Source: Bolinopsis microptera (Eukaryota; Ctenophora; Tentaculata; Lobata; Bolinopsidae). Taken from it: a stretch of DNA of 64,000 nucleotides. Under the pieces are notes generated by a model. It saw nothing but the letters and a program-made list of their open reading frames with translations. It did not search any database and was not told the DNA's origin. Shown here one piece after another: positions 1 through 12,961 of this stretch (within the stretch, counting starts at the first letter, position 1; each line of letters begins with the position of its first letter). The DNA lies in contig NC_087076.1 of the NCBI RefSeq assembly GCF_026151205.1, forward strand, positions 15,113,675 through 15,177,674. Direction: 5' to 3'. Both the position numbers and the translations under genes were made by a program.

Positions 1-1553
1 CAGAGTACTAATCTACAGGAAATATCTGTATATTTCCCCGAGTAACCAGATACAAAACTACCCCTTACTGGTGGCGGAGTGTCAAGTTACTTCAGCACTA
101 CAGCATGATACAATCTTCACAGACAATAACATACTTTCAACATTAGCAACATTGCAAAGTGTAATATGTAATGAGGGACATCATGTGCAAACATCTTGGT
201 ACCAACTGTGCATTCCAGGATGTGCAAATGATAATAACACTGCAGTACGCACTATATAGATCAGATAGTCAATGCAATGAGGAGAAGGTTAAGACAGACA
301 ATGCGTGTAGGTGCTCAAGATACACTATACACTATACAGTATACATATATTATAATATGCAACGCGACAAAGACAAGCGGGGTGTTAAGAATAAGGGATA
401 AACATAAAACAAACATATAATACATGTAATATCGCGTACGTGGACCAGATACAAGAATGTGGTGCTGAATGTTCGATACTCTCACATGAATTAATTGTTA
501 GTTAATCACATTAGCATACGCTACGGAGTTAGTATTCCTTTAAATGCATGCTTTATTATTTATGAATAAGAAAGCTGTTGGTTGAAAAAAAGTAGAAGTA
601 TCGTTATCTGAACTAGTGATCAATGTAAATATTTCTAGACTAGGGATCGTATATTACGTAAGCTATTTATTGGCCATTTTGACCCCCCTCCCTCCCGTAA
701 CCTACTCAGATAACCATTGCGTAGAAATGATTATACAAGCTTTTCCGAACCCCCTCCCCTAGGGCTTAGACTGGTGAACGATATCTTAATAAATAATATT
801 CAAACTAAAATCACAACTTTCTAACATTTACTAATTTAGATAAAATCTAGATAAGACGTAGATAAGATCTAGATGAGACATTTATTCTGAAAACCAGCTG
901 CCATTATAGAATTTAAACTTTTGGTTAAAAATAAAACCTTCAAAATGGTAAAATCACTGATTAATTAAATTAAAGATTTTGTTGTTAAGCAGTGACTCTC
1001 GGAACATGATGCTGGTACTCAGCACAAGCCCCGGATCGTATGAGAATTAATTTCTCATATTTAAGGCAGTTTTCCTTTTATGGCATAATGTCTCGTAACA
1101 TCGGCATAGTCATGCTTATCATACAAACGTTATATTGGCTACCAACCAGGGATATTATAGCTAAGAGCAAGCTGTTGAACAATGAGGACATGCACACTTC
1201 AGATTCTTAGATATATGTAGTTCTTCTCTTTGAATCAGTAAATAGGGAAACAAAACAGCAGTGGTGATGTGTGTGATGGAGGTCAGGGTAGACTTTTAAA
1301 AGTTTAGTCAAGTTGTTGTAACCCGTTAAGGTGCGAAATTTGACAGAATTAAATTTCAGTTCCGCTGATTAAAAATTACACAAGATCCAGCATGTGTTCA
1401 CAACTGTTGATCTAAATCCAGACTCATTTAAGAAAATTCTATGACCATTTAACTGCACCAGTTGTTTCGGACGACTTTGAGTTAAATGCATATATATAGA
1501 GTAAAACTAATAAATTACAAAAATTGTAATAGCATACTGCTAATATATAACTA
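1..1553. other. Gene-free flank
   Basis: I see no convincing coding sequence. Short open frames near the left edge have no recognisable domain and no splice context. The stretch is AT-rich. Positions about 649-766 resemble the small transposon at 56896-57060 (separate entry), and 838-880 holds a short run of repeated CTAGATAAGA-like words. Confidence 0.6.
649..766. mobile_element. Diverged copy of a small CGTAA-type MITE
   Basis: The order of landmarks (TTACGTAA, a TTTGGCC-like word, a CCCCCCTCCCTCCCGTAAC block, then a second C-rich block about 75 bases later) matches the better-preserved element at 56896-57060. The terminal inverted repeats are eroded here, so the boundaries are approximate. 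Family membership is inferred from this internal comparison only. Confidence 0.45.
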
Positions 1554-4500
1554 TTAAAACATAACAATGTTTCTGGAGTGTAGTCCGGGGATTAACGTCT
1601 CCAACTCTCTAACATCACATCTGGCTAACCTGTGATGCAATGGGGAACTGAGTGCGAAACTAGTTAGAGTTTGAACTTTCGACAAAGTCTTTAACTCTAG
1701 TTCTTCCTCTGTACTTGCTTCATTGTTCCGTTGAGTTTTACAGAGCAGATCGGTCAGAGTTCTCACCTTGGCCTTGGTCTTTCGGAAAATGTTTGTTATG
1801 TTTCGAGTAATAACACGATCGTATATAAGTGGATTTATCATTGAGTTTATGGGAAGGACTATTGTTGAAAACAGTGCATAGTATGGTGTTGCATCAATCA
1901 ATTCAAGGTAGTTCAATAGAGATACAATGGCAAATGGGGTCCAACAAATGAAATCAGTTCCGATGATTATTGTTATCTTCCTCTGAAGCTTGCTGTTACT
2001 TCGTGTTGCATTTGAGGCTGATGATAAGGATCTTGCAACAGCTGTGACAAGACCATATGACACCAAAACTGTAAAGAAGCAAACAGAATTTGTAATCAAA
2101 ATCACCGCCGAGAATCCTTTTTGAGGATCTGTGTTGTGGACAAAATACTTGAAAAGACACACTCCATCGTTTCCATAGAATCCAAGATTTTTCCCACCGA
2201 TTGGTGCCTGATCACTTGTGAACATGCCCGTTATTAGTCGCCGGATCCTCTCCCAGGATGATTTGTCTCTAAGCTTGGTGAAGTAATAAGCCTCTATGAT
2301 GTGCTCATGCTTTTTCATATCAGGAGAACCAGTGAAGAGTGGTATTTCTGTTCCATAATAAATTCCATTGATAAAGTAGTCTTCGAATACAGGCATAAGT
2401 GGAATGCATGACACTAGAAGAGCCACTATCATCATTGCAAAGAAAGTAAAGAAGATCCGAAGCTTTTCGGTAGTGGTGGGTGAACGGGGGACGGATAGTT
2501 TAGTGAGATTGTAAGCTCGAACAACACTTAAGAGGGTCATGGAATAGAGAGATAACAAAGATCCTAATGTGCTTATCACCCCTAAGAATGAGCAACTGCT
2601 ACTTGTTAACCACTCATATCTTTCTTTACAATAGTTGTCCCTATTGATTTGATTTGCAATGCTTAAGAGAAGGAGGTAAAGTCCGACTAAGAAGTCACCA
2701 AGTGCTATGAAACAGACAAAAACAGCGTTAAAAAGAGCGATTGTTGTCGCTGAACTGAATGCTGCCCCTAATTGTTTGGCAAATATAAAACTGTTTGTCA
2801 ACGTTGCTGTTATTCCAATGATCCAAGAGCTGGCCTCTAAATATGACCGGGATATTATGTGAACATTCCTATCAGAGTCACACTCATCACTTTGGTCTCT
2901 ACAGTCAACATTACCATCTGCTTGACTTGAAAGAGGGATGAATTCTCCCGAACCACATCGGAAATGGTTGGCACAGTCCAATTCGTCTGAATCATCGCCA
3001 CAATCGTTGGCAAGGTTGCAGACCTTTTCATATGGCACACAATTACCGTTATTACATGGGAACATCTCCTGGTGACTGTACTTTGTTTTAGAGTTCCCAT
3101 CCTTCTTGACTAGAATCAAATCCTTTTTATCTTTGGAAAGTGTAAATACTTTGTGAGATAGTCCTGTCAAACAGCTCTTTGGGCTTATAGGTCTCAGGAT
3201 GCAAGATATTCCAGGACATAAGCCAAGACAAGTTAGGTAAACGTAGAGTTCTCCGAAGGAATGTTCACAAAACGTGTTTGACAGTAAAGAAGTGGGTTTT
3301 TCAATTTGCACCTGCTCTACACCAAATGCTGGAACGAGTTGTTTAAACTCAGAAACTTTGCAGGTACCACTTATCTTTTGCAAATTGTCCAACCCTGGAA
3401 GACACTGAAGAATTCGTTTGATTCCATCAACATGAATGACTGCTGTTGACAGTTTTGGGATTCCTCTGGATTCTTTGCACACATCGTCTTCGTTCTCACA
3501 CAAAGAAATGCCGTCACAAAGATGTTTGAGTTCAACAAATGCTGTTGAGCTAGTAATGTCGCATCTATACATTTCTTGGCAAGGCTTGCCTTTCTCAATA
3601 CATCGTTCACGTGTCTGTGGGCTTCCACATACATTCCAGTTGTTTTTATCCTCATCTATACCATTTTCACAGTCAACTAGTCCATCACATAGCCAATCTA
3701 CTGGTATTTGCTTCGGGGCTACGTATCCGTAGTTGACTCTCCGAACACATGTTGTATCATTGCTAACCATGAAATAACACACCCTCCCCTCATCGCTTCC
3801 ATAGGGACAATCTTGAACTCCATCACAAAATGTATGTTTGTGAGTGTTACATCCATACTCTGGTATCTCACATACCTCATCCATGCGATCGTCACAGATA
3901 TCAAAGCCCGTACACAAGCCAAGATGTGTAATACTTGTGGTGTAATTATCAACAGTGCAAGTTAGTGAGGTTGCAGATCCTGCAGTGCAATTGAGTTGGT
4001 CTCTACCATCTATACAAGGTCCAGTTATCCCTGGTTTAAGAGGTGTGCACATGTGGTTTTGTGTAAGGTTTCTCTTTTCAATGCTGTGTTCACTTGCAAA
4101 GTTAGCCTGCCAGTAGCACCATCCGATTACCCGGTCTTCACACAGCTCCTTAGTAAGATCTATCTCATCTTTACATCTGAAGTGCCATGATCTATACGGT
4201 TGTTGCAGACATATCTCGGAGTTTGCCACCTAGGATAGTCAGGATAGTAATATGAGTAACAATCCATTCCGTAGGAGTGGCCACAACCATACTCATCATC
4301 CGCCCAGTCAGAGAGACAATCAACAATGCCATCACACCTCTTTTCTTTGGGGATACGCTTCCGCGAGTTAAAACACACATAGGGATCCTCAATAATGTCA
4401 CAAATCTTCTCATCGATGCCTTCATTTTCAGGGTTGATACAATTGACCTTTCCATTGCAGTCAAAAAACCATTCAATCGATCTTCCACTCCAGTACTTCG

Positions 4501-5013
4501 TATTATTTTTGGACGGAAATTGACAAACATGAAACCTGCACAGTGCATGTATCTGATTAAAATCCTACTGATTCTCGCAGACTGTGGCATTGATCGCACC
4601 ACAAGCCTGGTAGAACACAGGATCATCCGTACACAAGGCTGAGTACTGTTGGTTTAGGCAGTATTCATTTTCTGGCCTGAAGATGGTGTAAGTTACATTT
4701 GACCCCCAGCATTGTATCTGATCTTGGTTGCCGACTAGTTTTAGGTATCCTTGAACTTCCCTCACTGCAAACGTATCTGGAATTTTGTTTAAGATTAGAA
4801 AAGCTTAGTGTTATATTTATGTTTGCGTTAGTATTAGATTATTAGAAAAGAAATTAATTTGCGGAGCACTTAGCAGCAAGGTTTGTATAAATTACCGGAC
4901 ATTTTAGAGATCAATTATTTAAAACCCTTTAGAAGAGATCATTGGGTACCTGTTGAAATAGCTGTAAATATTAATACTATGATGAATATAGATAGGTTCG
5001 CTGCGTTAGTCAT
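1554..5013 (-). pseudogene. LDLa-repeat GPCR, copy A (ectodomain broken)
   Basis: Two exons on the minus strand. Exon 1 (5013-4950) encodes a short hydrophobic signal peptide and ends at a GTACCC donor. Exon 2 (4776-1554) holds cysteine-rich LDL-receptor class A repeats, visible as CDG..DC..SDE motifs, followed by a rhodopsin-type seven-helix domain ending in NSMINPLIY (NPxxY). The architecture matches the LGR/relaxin-receptor and snail GRL101 type, a surface receptor for an extracellular ligand that cannot be named here. Compared with copy B the 7TM part is intact, but the ectodomain carries an in-frame TAG at 4567-4565 (after ..ATVCENQ) and a one-base deletion near 4190-4200. A protein starting at 4229 would lack a signal peptide. 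It is therefore probably a pseudogene, unless these are assembly errors. Confidence 0.8.
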
Positions 5014-5044
5014 CCAGTCAGAGCAGCAGTAGATTAGGAATATC

Positions 5045-6007
5045 TTGGCTAAAAATAGTACATGTCATCATTTCATCTTTGTAAAATATAGAAAAAAAAA
5101 CAAGCAAGCAATTGTATTAACATGGGAAAACACCATGCAGCTAGACCTAGGTTGGAACAACCTTATTTACAACTACAAGATGAGCCCTGCTCTTCTTAAG
5201 TTCCACCTCAATGCAACCCATGACGTTGCAAATACTCCAGCAAACATGAGCCTGTGGAACTATGCTGACACAGGACACTGTCCACTTTGCGGATGGAGAC
5301 ACTGCAACATTAAGCACATTTTGGTAGCTTGCAACTTCTCGTTGAACAACAAACGATACAATTGGAGGCATGACAACGTGCTGCGGGTCATTGCGAAATC
5401 CCTACTGGATCAAATCGAGAAGTTCAACAACAAAGATTTTAAACTTGAAGTTCAGGACTGGACAGGCTTCAAGTCATCTAGCAGCTGTTACCAAAAACCG
5501 AAGACGAAGATGAAAAGAGAGAGCCCTTTTGAGAAAGACCAAGATTGGCAGATTATCTGGGACGAAGATGACCTCCAGCTCCCAGCACAGTTCCCCCAGC
5601 ACATCTACGGAACTGCAGAACGTCCCGATATTGTAGTCTGGTCTGATAAAGGAAAGGTGGTCATATTAGTAGAGTTGACAGTTGGTGACGAGAGTAACTT
5701 TAGTGACCAAGTAGAACGTAAACAAGCACGTTACAACAGAGAGCTTATTCCTGGGCTGCATGGCAGTGGGTGGAAAGCTCAGCTTTTTACGGTAGAGGTT
5801 GGGTGTAGAGGCTTCTGGCATCATACCTTACCAGCCCTACTAAACTACTTTGGTGTTACAAAGAGAGTAAAGAAAGCAGTGTTCCAAGAGGCGGCTTTGG
5901 TTGCTCTCAGATGTTCCTATGCAATCTGGTTAGCAAGAGAAAACAAGAAGTGGAGTCCCTGCTACAACATCGCACAAAGACCCACTGTTCTACCATCAAC
6001 TGAGTGA
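5045..6007 (+). mobile_element. 5'-truncated LINE, restriction-like endonuclease end
   Basis: The frame encodes the C-terminal part of a non-LTR retrotransposon protein. A zinc knuckle CPLCGWRHCNIKH..C fits C-x2-C-x8-H-x4-C. It is followed by a PD-(D/E)XK-type nuclease core, RPDIVVW then VVILVELTV, with downstream basic ARY. This combination is typical of R2/NeSL-type LINEs that use a restriction-like endonuclease. The reverse transcriptase domain is absent, so this is a 5'-truncated copy; clear similarity begins near 5125. It lies in opposite orientation between the two tandem GPCR copies. The remaining frame is open to a stop at 6005-6007, which suggests a fairly recent insertion or a conserved 3' end. 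Confidence 0.8.
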
Positions 6008-6358
6008 GCTGAGTGTTGGGCCCTTAAAACATTGTTTAAAGCCACACCTGGAATCTCAAGTACCAGGATCAGTGATGGAAGCTAAGCAGATACATAGATG
6101 GAGTTGCTATCGAAAGATATAGAACTCAGGTATCCAACATCGTACCTTGATTATATTGTAGTATTTTCTCATTAAATATCAAACAATTAATTTATGATCA
6201 AGCATCAAAGATATGATAATTTTAAAAAGTAGGAGATATTAAACAGAGACAAATATACTGAAGTAAGTTTCGATCATATCGGGAATTGATATTGTACAAT
6301 AAATCTATAAATTTTTAGCTGCATTAAGCTGACTTATTAGATACCCAAATCTCCAAAA

Positions 6359-9300
6359 TCACATTTGGCTGACCTGTGATGGCGAATTAAGAGCAAAACT
6401 GGATTGTGTTTTTATTTTAAACAACGTCCTCAGCTGTATCCCTTGCTCTACAATTCCGTCAGTGTTGCATTGAGCATGACTTTGAAAGCGGCTGGGAAGA
6501 TGGACCAAAGTTCTCACCTTGACCTTGGATCTTCGGAAAAGTTTCGTTATGTTTCGAGTAATAACACGATCATATATGAGAGGATTTATCATCGAATTCA
6601 TCGGAAGGACTATAGTTGAAAAGAAGGCATAGTATGGTGTTGCATCAATCAATTCAACGTAGTTCAACAGAGATACGATGGCAAATGGGGTCCAACATAT
6701 GAAATCAGTTCCAATGATTATTGTTATCTTCCTCTGCAGCTTACTGTTACTTCGTGTTGCATTTGAGGCTGATGATAAGGATCTTGCAACAGCTGTGACA
6801 AGGCCATATGACACCAAAACTGTAAAGAAGCAAACAGAATTTGTGATCAAAATTACCGCCGAGAATCCTTTTTGAGGATCTGTGTCGTGGACAAAATATT
6901 TGAAAAGACACACTCCATCGTTTCCATAGAATCCAAGATCTCTCCAACAATTGGTGCCTGATCACTTGTGAACATGCCCGCTATTAAGCGCCGGATTCGT
7001 TCCCAGGATGATTTGTCTCTAAGCTTGGTAAAGTAATAAGCCTCTATGATGTGCTCATGCGTTTTCATATCAGGAGAACCAGTGAAGAGTGGTATTTCTG
7101 TCCCATAATAAATTCCATTGATAAAGTAGTCTTCGAATACAGGCATGAGCGGAATGCATGACACTAGAAGAGCCACGATCATCATTGCAAAGAAAGTAAA
7201 GAAAGATCCGAAGCTTTTCGGTAGTGGTGGGTGAACGGGGGACGGATAGTTTAGTGAGATTGTAAGCTCGAACAACACTTAGGAGGGTCATGGAATAGAG
7301 AGATAACAAAGATCCTAACGTACTTATCACCCCTAAGAATGAGCAACTGCTACTTGTTAACCACTCATATCTTTCTTTACAATAGTTGTCCCTATTGATT
7401 TGATTTGCAATGCTTAAGAGAAGGAGATAAAGTCCGACTAAGAAGTCACCAAGTGCTATAAAACAGACGAAAACAGCGTTAAAAAGAGCGATTGTTGTCG
7501 CTGAATTGAATGCTGCCTTTAATTGTTTAGCAAATATAAAACTGTTTGTCAACGTTGCTGTTATTCCAATGATCCAAGAGCTGGCCTCTAAATATGATTG
7601 TGATATTATGTGAACGTTGCTATCAGAGTCACACTCATCACTTTGATCCCTACAGTCAATTTTTCCGTCCCCCAGATTTTTAAGAGGGATGAATTCTCCC
7701 GAACCACATCGGAAATGGTTAGCACAGTCCAATTCGTCTGAATCATCGCCACAATCGTTGGCAAGGTTGCAGACCTTTTCATATGGCACACAATTACCGT
7801 TATTACATGGGAACATCTCCTGGTGACTGTACTTTGTTTTAGAATTCCCATCCTTCTTAACTAGAATCAAACTCTTCTTGTCTTTGGAAAGTGTAAAGAC
7901 TTTTTGAGACAGTCCCGTCAAACAGCTCTTTGGGCTGATAGGTCTCAGGATGCAAGATAATCCAGGACATAAGCCAAGACAAGTTAGGTAAACGTAGAGT
8001 TCTCCGAAGGAATGTTCACAAAATGTGTTTGATGATAAAGAGGAGGGCGTTACAACTCGAAGTTGATCTATTCCAAATGCTGGCACAAGTTGTGCTACTT
8101 CAGAAACATTACAGGTACCACTTATCTTTTGCAAATCTTCTAATCCAGGAAGGCACTGTAGAATTCGTTTAATACCGTCAAGCTGAATTACTTTTGTGAA
8201 TAATTTGGAGAATTTTCTGGATTCTGCGCAAACATCTTGTTCGTTCTCACAAGAAAGGACACTATCACAAAGATGCTTCAATTCAATAAATTGTGTTGAC
8301 TCAGTGATATCACATCTATACATTTCTTGACAAGGCCTGCCTTTTTCAATACATCTTTCACGTGTAGAAGGGCTTCCACAGACGGTCCAGTGGTTCTTAT
8401 CTTCATCGATACCGTTTTCACAGTCCTCAAATCCATCGCATAACCAGTCCATAGGAATTTTCTTTAAAACTTTTGCTCCATAATTCACTTTCCGAACACA
8501 AGATGTTTTATTACTTACCAGAAAGTCACATAGCCTTCCTTCATCGCTTCCAAAGGGACAATCTTTTACACCATCGCAAAAAGTGTGTTTATGTGTTTTG
8601 CACCCAAACTCTGGTACCTCACAAATCTCATCCAAACCATCATCGCAAGTATCAAAACCAGTACAGAGACCCAATTTAGTGATGGTTGATGGACCATAAT
8701 GATTTACATTACAAGTAAGAGCAGCACCTGACGAGCAGTTGAGTTGGTCTCTGCCATCAATACAGGGTCCTGCCAACCCAGGCTCCAGCAATGTGCACAT
8801 GTGGTTCTTTGTCAGTGTTCTGTTAGCTATCTTAATGTCACCGTCTATCCTTGCATAGCTGGGTCTCCAACGGCACCAGCCAATCTTTTGATCTTCACAT
8901 AAGGTTTTGTTGACGTCAATGTCGTCCTTACATCTAAACGAGCTTTTGCTTTCAGCTGGGATGCAGACATATCGCGGAGGCTGCCATCTGTGGTGATCAG
9001 GGTAATCGTAATAGTTACAGTCCATTCCGTAGGTGTGGCCGCAGCCATATTCGTCATCAGCCGAGTCAGCTAGGCAGTCTACGATTCCATCACATCTCTT
9101 TTCCTTTGCAATGCGCTTCTTTGACCAATTGCAAATATAAGGGTCCTCCAATTTCTTACAAATTTTCTCGTCAATTCCCAAATTTTCTGGATTAAAACAG
9201 TTTATCTTGCCGTTGCAGTCATAATGCCATTCGATTGATCTACCGCTTAGGTAGACATTCCTTCCGGGAACAGATGAGGGATATTGGCAAACATGGTAGC

Positions 9301-9797
9301 CACAGAGAGAATAATCCTTATCAAAAACGTACTGATTCTCGCATGCAGTGGCATTAACAGCCCCACAAACTTGGTAGAAGAAGGGATCATGTGTACAGAG
9401 AGCAGAGTACTGTTGGCTATAACAGTACTCTTGTTCCGGTCTAGCAACAAAGTAAGTCACGTTGGAGCCCCAGCACTGGGTGTAACCGCGGTCGTTTACC
9501 AGTTTTAGATACCCCTGCACATCTTTCACTTGAAACGTGTCTGAAATAGGGATTACGTCATGAGTGGTTATAAACCATGCCTGAGATTACCATCATAAAG
9601 TCATTATTTTTTAAAACTATAGACTTGTAAAATATTCTATTCTTAATAGTTAACCGTGTGATGATTCTGTTTTGAATTGCGATTGAAATTCAATATTTCA
9701 AAGCTTGAAAAATCATAACTGGATACAAATTTGTACTTTTCGTTTTACCTGTTGCCAATGCAGTAACTGCCAAACTGATAAGAAGAACGAGGAACAT
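6359..9797 (-). pseudogene. LDLa-repeat GPCR, copy B (7TM domain frameshifted)
   Basis: Tandem paralogue of copy A. Exon 1 (9797-9749) encodes signal peptide MFLVLLISLAVTALAT and ends at a GTAAAA donor. Exon 2 begins at 9540. The ectodomain is open throughout, with about eight LDLa-like modules including KRCDGIVDC, FCDGVKDC and CGDDSDELDC. In the transmembrane region there is one extra base near 7200 (AAAGAAAGATCC versus AAAGAAGATCC in copy A), then one missing base near 6940. The two shifts cancel, so the C-terminal frame to NPLIY is restored, but the middle segment of about 90 codons is out of frame and stops at 7070. As written it would give a secreted or single-helix ectodomain. Decay and assembly error are both possible. 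Confidence 0.8.
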
Positions 9798-11571
9798 TCT
9801 TTATTGTACATTAACATAGAAACAGTCAGTGTTGACGAATTTTCCGTTTCATCCGTCATGCTGAACTAAGATTTATTTATTTAGTCTACATTATTTCACC
9901 GGAGTCTAATCCTGATCACATTAAACTAGAAGAAACAACGAAAAGAGCAAACTAGAATAAGACCTAAATCACACAATTTTCATTGAATGAAAGCGGAAAT
10001 TTAGCCGGACCAGCTGTGACACCTGGCTTCCATTATATCACGAGATTTATGAAGCTGCAATACGTTAAAACAATATAGCAGCTGCTGATTCGATTTAAAT
10101 TGATTCTCGGTTAGGTTTAACGTATAGGTCACAAAAACGTTCCAAATCGTAAATATTTAAAAAAGCTTCAACAATTTCTTTGAACAAATGGTCTTTGTCG
10201 CGCTCTAATGCAAAAAGAAATTGAAACCATTCAGAACCGTTGTACCATGAAGCACTCACGGTAATGAGATCCCATCTCATATCAGCTAAACAGTAAAAAA
10301 AGGTCTAACCACACAGTTTGGTGTTACCAAATCGTGTAAACGACTGCACAGTACCAGGTGCATAGGTTATTGTCGCCGAAACTTCTTTGTGTTGGCTCCT
10401 AAAGTCCTAAAGTCATGGCCCCAAATAAAACTCGACCCTCAGCTTTACCAGGCATGTTATGACTTTGGTTATATTGGCTTGAATTAAAGTCACGTGGATC
10501 AATCGAATTCTTTGAGGTCTAGAAATATGTGCCAATTCGAGCTCGATCATCTGTAAAGGTATCAATAATCGGTGGCGTATGTCACGCTCGTTAGGTTTTA
10601 CGATAAATGACAGGATATGTCATATACACATCATGGTCTGTTGCGTCAGACCACGCTAGAGTAATCATATGTGGGCTCATAGTTAATCGGTAATATCGGA
10701 AATTACTGAAGTACTAGACTGACAGTGTAAATATTATAGGTTTTCTAATAAAAGTGGCAAATGGAGCACGGTTAGTGATGTTGGGGAAAAACTATAATAT
10801 TTATGATACACCTGTTCCTATAATTACTAGTAAACATTGTAATAAAATAAAAGTTTTGGACATCCTGTGATCGGAAAAGTTATGGGGAGGAAAATTAACA
10901 ACATTATAAATTGGTTCGTGATATTGTAAGTTAACCATATTTTGGTTCCCAGTCTCCAAACAACTGCAAATCTTGTGATGAGCGTTAATGAGTCCGCCAT
11001 GTCACCTACCAGGCTCCAAATAGTGAGATGTTGTAGGTCATAATTGCTTAAATTTATGCATTATGCAATCATAGAGTTAACCAACCATCTGTCTACGAGA
11101 CTTGTGGTAAATGTAAGCTGGTCGTGTCATAACGCAGCTGAAGCCGAATCATTTGAACAAAATGCAGGAAAAATGTTTTCAATTCATGAGATAAAACCAG
11201 GCTCATGGCAAGTATTGTTCTCGAGATAACATAACACTTTTTTCAATAATCACGATTAAATATATAACCTAAATTAAAGATAACCTAATATCTGACTCAA
11301 AGTGTACTACTGTAGAATTAGGACGGTTGTACTGAGAGCATGATTGGTCCACGTTTCGCTCTCTGATTTTAAGAGAGCCACTTTCTTCTTACTGCTGACT
11401 CTTAGGTTTCCTTTTAAATTACAGTGTCCGTTATGTTAAGGAGAACAATTACAATAAACTAGAACATACAACATCTTAACCAGTGACTGAATTCAATGGT
11501 TGGAACAAGAAATGTCGTGGTAAATATTATCACTGAATATTCGTTTATTTAAGTAGCAAATACTTAGGCTC
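9798..11571. other. Intergenic, no gene recognised
   Basis: This holds the shared promoter side of GPCR copy B (minus) and MT1 (plus). Short open frames at 10095-10280 (minus) and 11044-11229 (plus) show no known motif and no splice partner, so I do not call them genes. Confidence 0.5.
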
Positions 11572-12523
11572 ATGTCATCGGAGGCAGATGAACAAACTCG
11601 GAAGGTAAAAGAAAGATGGGAACAGAGAACAAAAACAAGTATGCTAATTTAAAATAGTTCCATTTTCTTATTCAGTAAATAAGTACACACAACTCTCCTG
11701 TCAGCTGGTGTGCAAAATGAATTTAGGGAAATTATCGCTGGAAATTATAATAACGTGAAAATGGCCCAGGTGAACTTGATAAGCTATTTGATGGAACAGG
11801 GTACATAACCATCGGTTACTACAGAACGGAGTCCGACACTCTGGCTCAAAGTGTCCGCAACATGACAGCTCGACTTGCTGAGATTTCTGAGATGAGATCA
11901 GATTCTCACGTGTTAGATTTAGGGTGTGGCCGAGGTATTCCTGTGTTGGATATTGCAGCTAATATAGGCTGTTCTATTGTAGGAGTGGACTTAGCTGAGG
12001 GTCACATAAACATGGCCAAAGAATCAGTTGAACAATACAGACGAGAGAAAATACCTGATCTAAGTGCAGAGTTCTATGCAGCTTCATACTTTGAACTTCC
12101 CGAAGCTGTTACAAAGCAAAGTTTTAGCCATGTCATGATGCAAACATCACTGCATTATTCTCACCATCGTATAAATGATATCCTTGGTAATATTTCTAGG
12201 GTTCTACGTCCAGGAGGTGTCTCGTTGTTACTGATTTTAATAGAATTTCTGATCTGGCTGATGTTAAAAGGTTCATGGAAATGAATTATATGCCTTTTAT
12301 TCTCTCGTTGGATGAGTTGAAAGCCGCATTGGTCAGAAATGGGATGGAGTATTTTGGAGGAGAAGATTTGTATGATCACTGTATTAAGTGCAACGCTATG
12401 AAAGCAGTGAAAGTAGTTGAAGATTATATTCAGGGTTTGTCTGTAGAGATATTTAAATTGAAAGAAGAGTTTGTTAGAGATAGGAAGGTTTCATTTCAGA
12501 TCTTAATGGCTAAAAAGATTTAG
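11572..12523 (+). pseudogene. SAM methyltransferase MT1 (frameshifted)
   Basis: First of four tandem class I SAM-dependent methyltransferases. Exon 1 (11572-11638) encodes a charged N-terminus with a KERWEQRT motif; exon 2 starts at 11770. Motif I DLGCGRGIPVLDI and the acidic VGVDLAEGHI strand bind SAM, and RVLRPGG marks the post-motif III region. Near 12220 one base is missing compared with MT3 (GGTGT-CTCG where a GTTCTCG is expected). The frame then runs to a stop at 12284, while the true C-terminus continues in another frame to 12523 (..FQILMAKKI). The substrate is unknown; the fold resembles small-molecule, sterol or glycine-betaine type methyltransferases. It is a pseudogene or a one-base assembly error. 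Confidence 0.8.
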
Positions 12524-12899
12524 ACGCCACTTTTTTGATATCCTTAATGAGTTTTAATTTAATTAGAATCGCCCATTATATAAATTCCCAGTTCTGAGTT
12601 CTGACCATATTCAGACCGTTTGGAAGAATAGATAATAGATATGCTTTTATTTTCGTTTCGTAATGTAAGATTTAGTTTCATGGTTTTAACGCTTGTATAT
12701 TTTTTTGCCAGTGAAATTATTATGAGATGTTTGTACAAATCTTATACATTATATGTTATTCAGTTCGTAGGTTTCTTGTTAAATATTGATTCGATTAACG
12801 AAATCTGTCATATGCACTAATTTTCTTATAAAAATTCCAAAGAATGAAAATGTGACTGCATTTAGATTAAACTATATTTATTATTGTCTATTGCATTTG

Positions 12900-12961
12900 T
12901 GATATTTGTTCATTACGATACTTAGCTAATCTATCAAACCCAGGAAGTCGAATTCAAAACC
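12900..12961 (+). promoter_or_regulatory. Conserved BTB leader block (BTB1)
   Basis: About 60 bases before the ATG are shared with the other BTB genes: CTTAGCTAATCTATC, then a CCCAGG-AGTCGAA word, then the CCATGGCTCC start. The same leader lies at 15757-15811 and 18455-18496. It is likely untranslated leader and/or core promoter that was duplicated and kept with the genes. Confidence 0.55.

Noticed and set aside
3436-3965. Plus-strand open frames opposite the GPCR ectodomain
   Set aside because: Shadows of the cysteine-rich minus-strand coding sequence.
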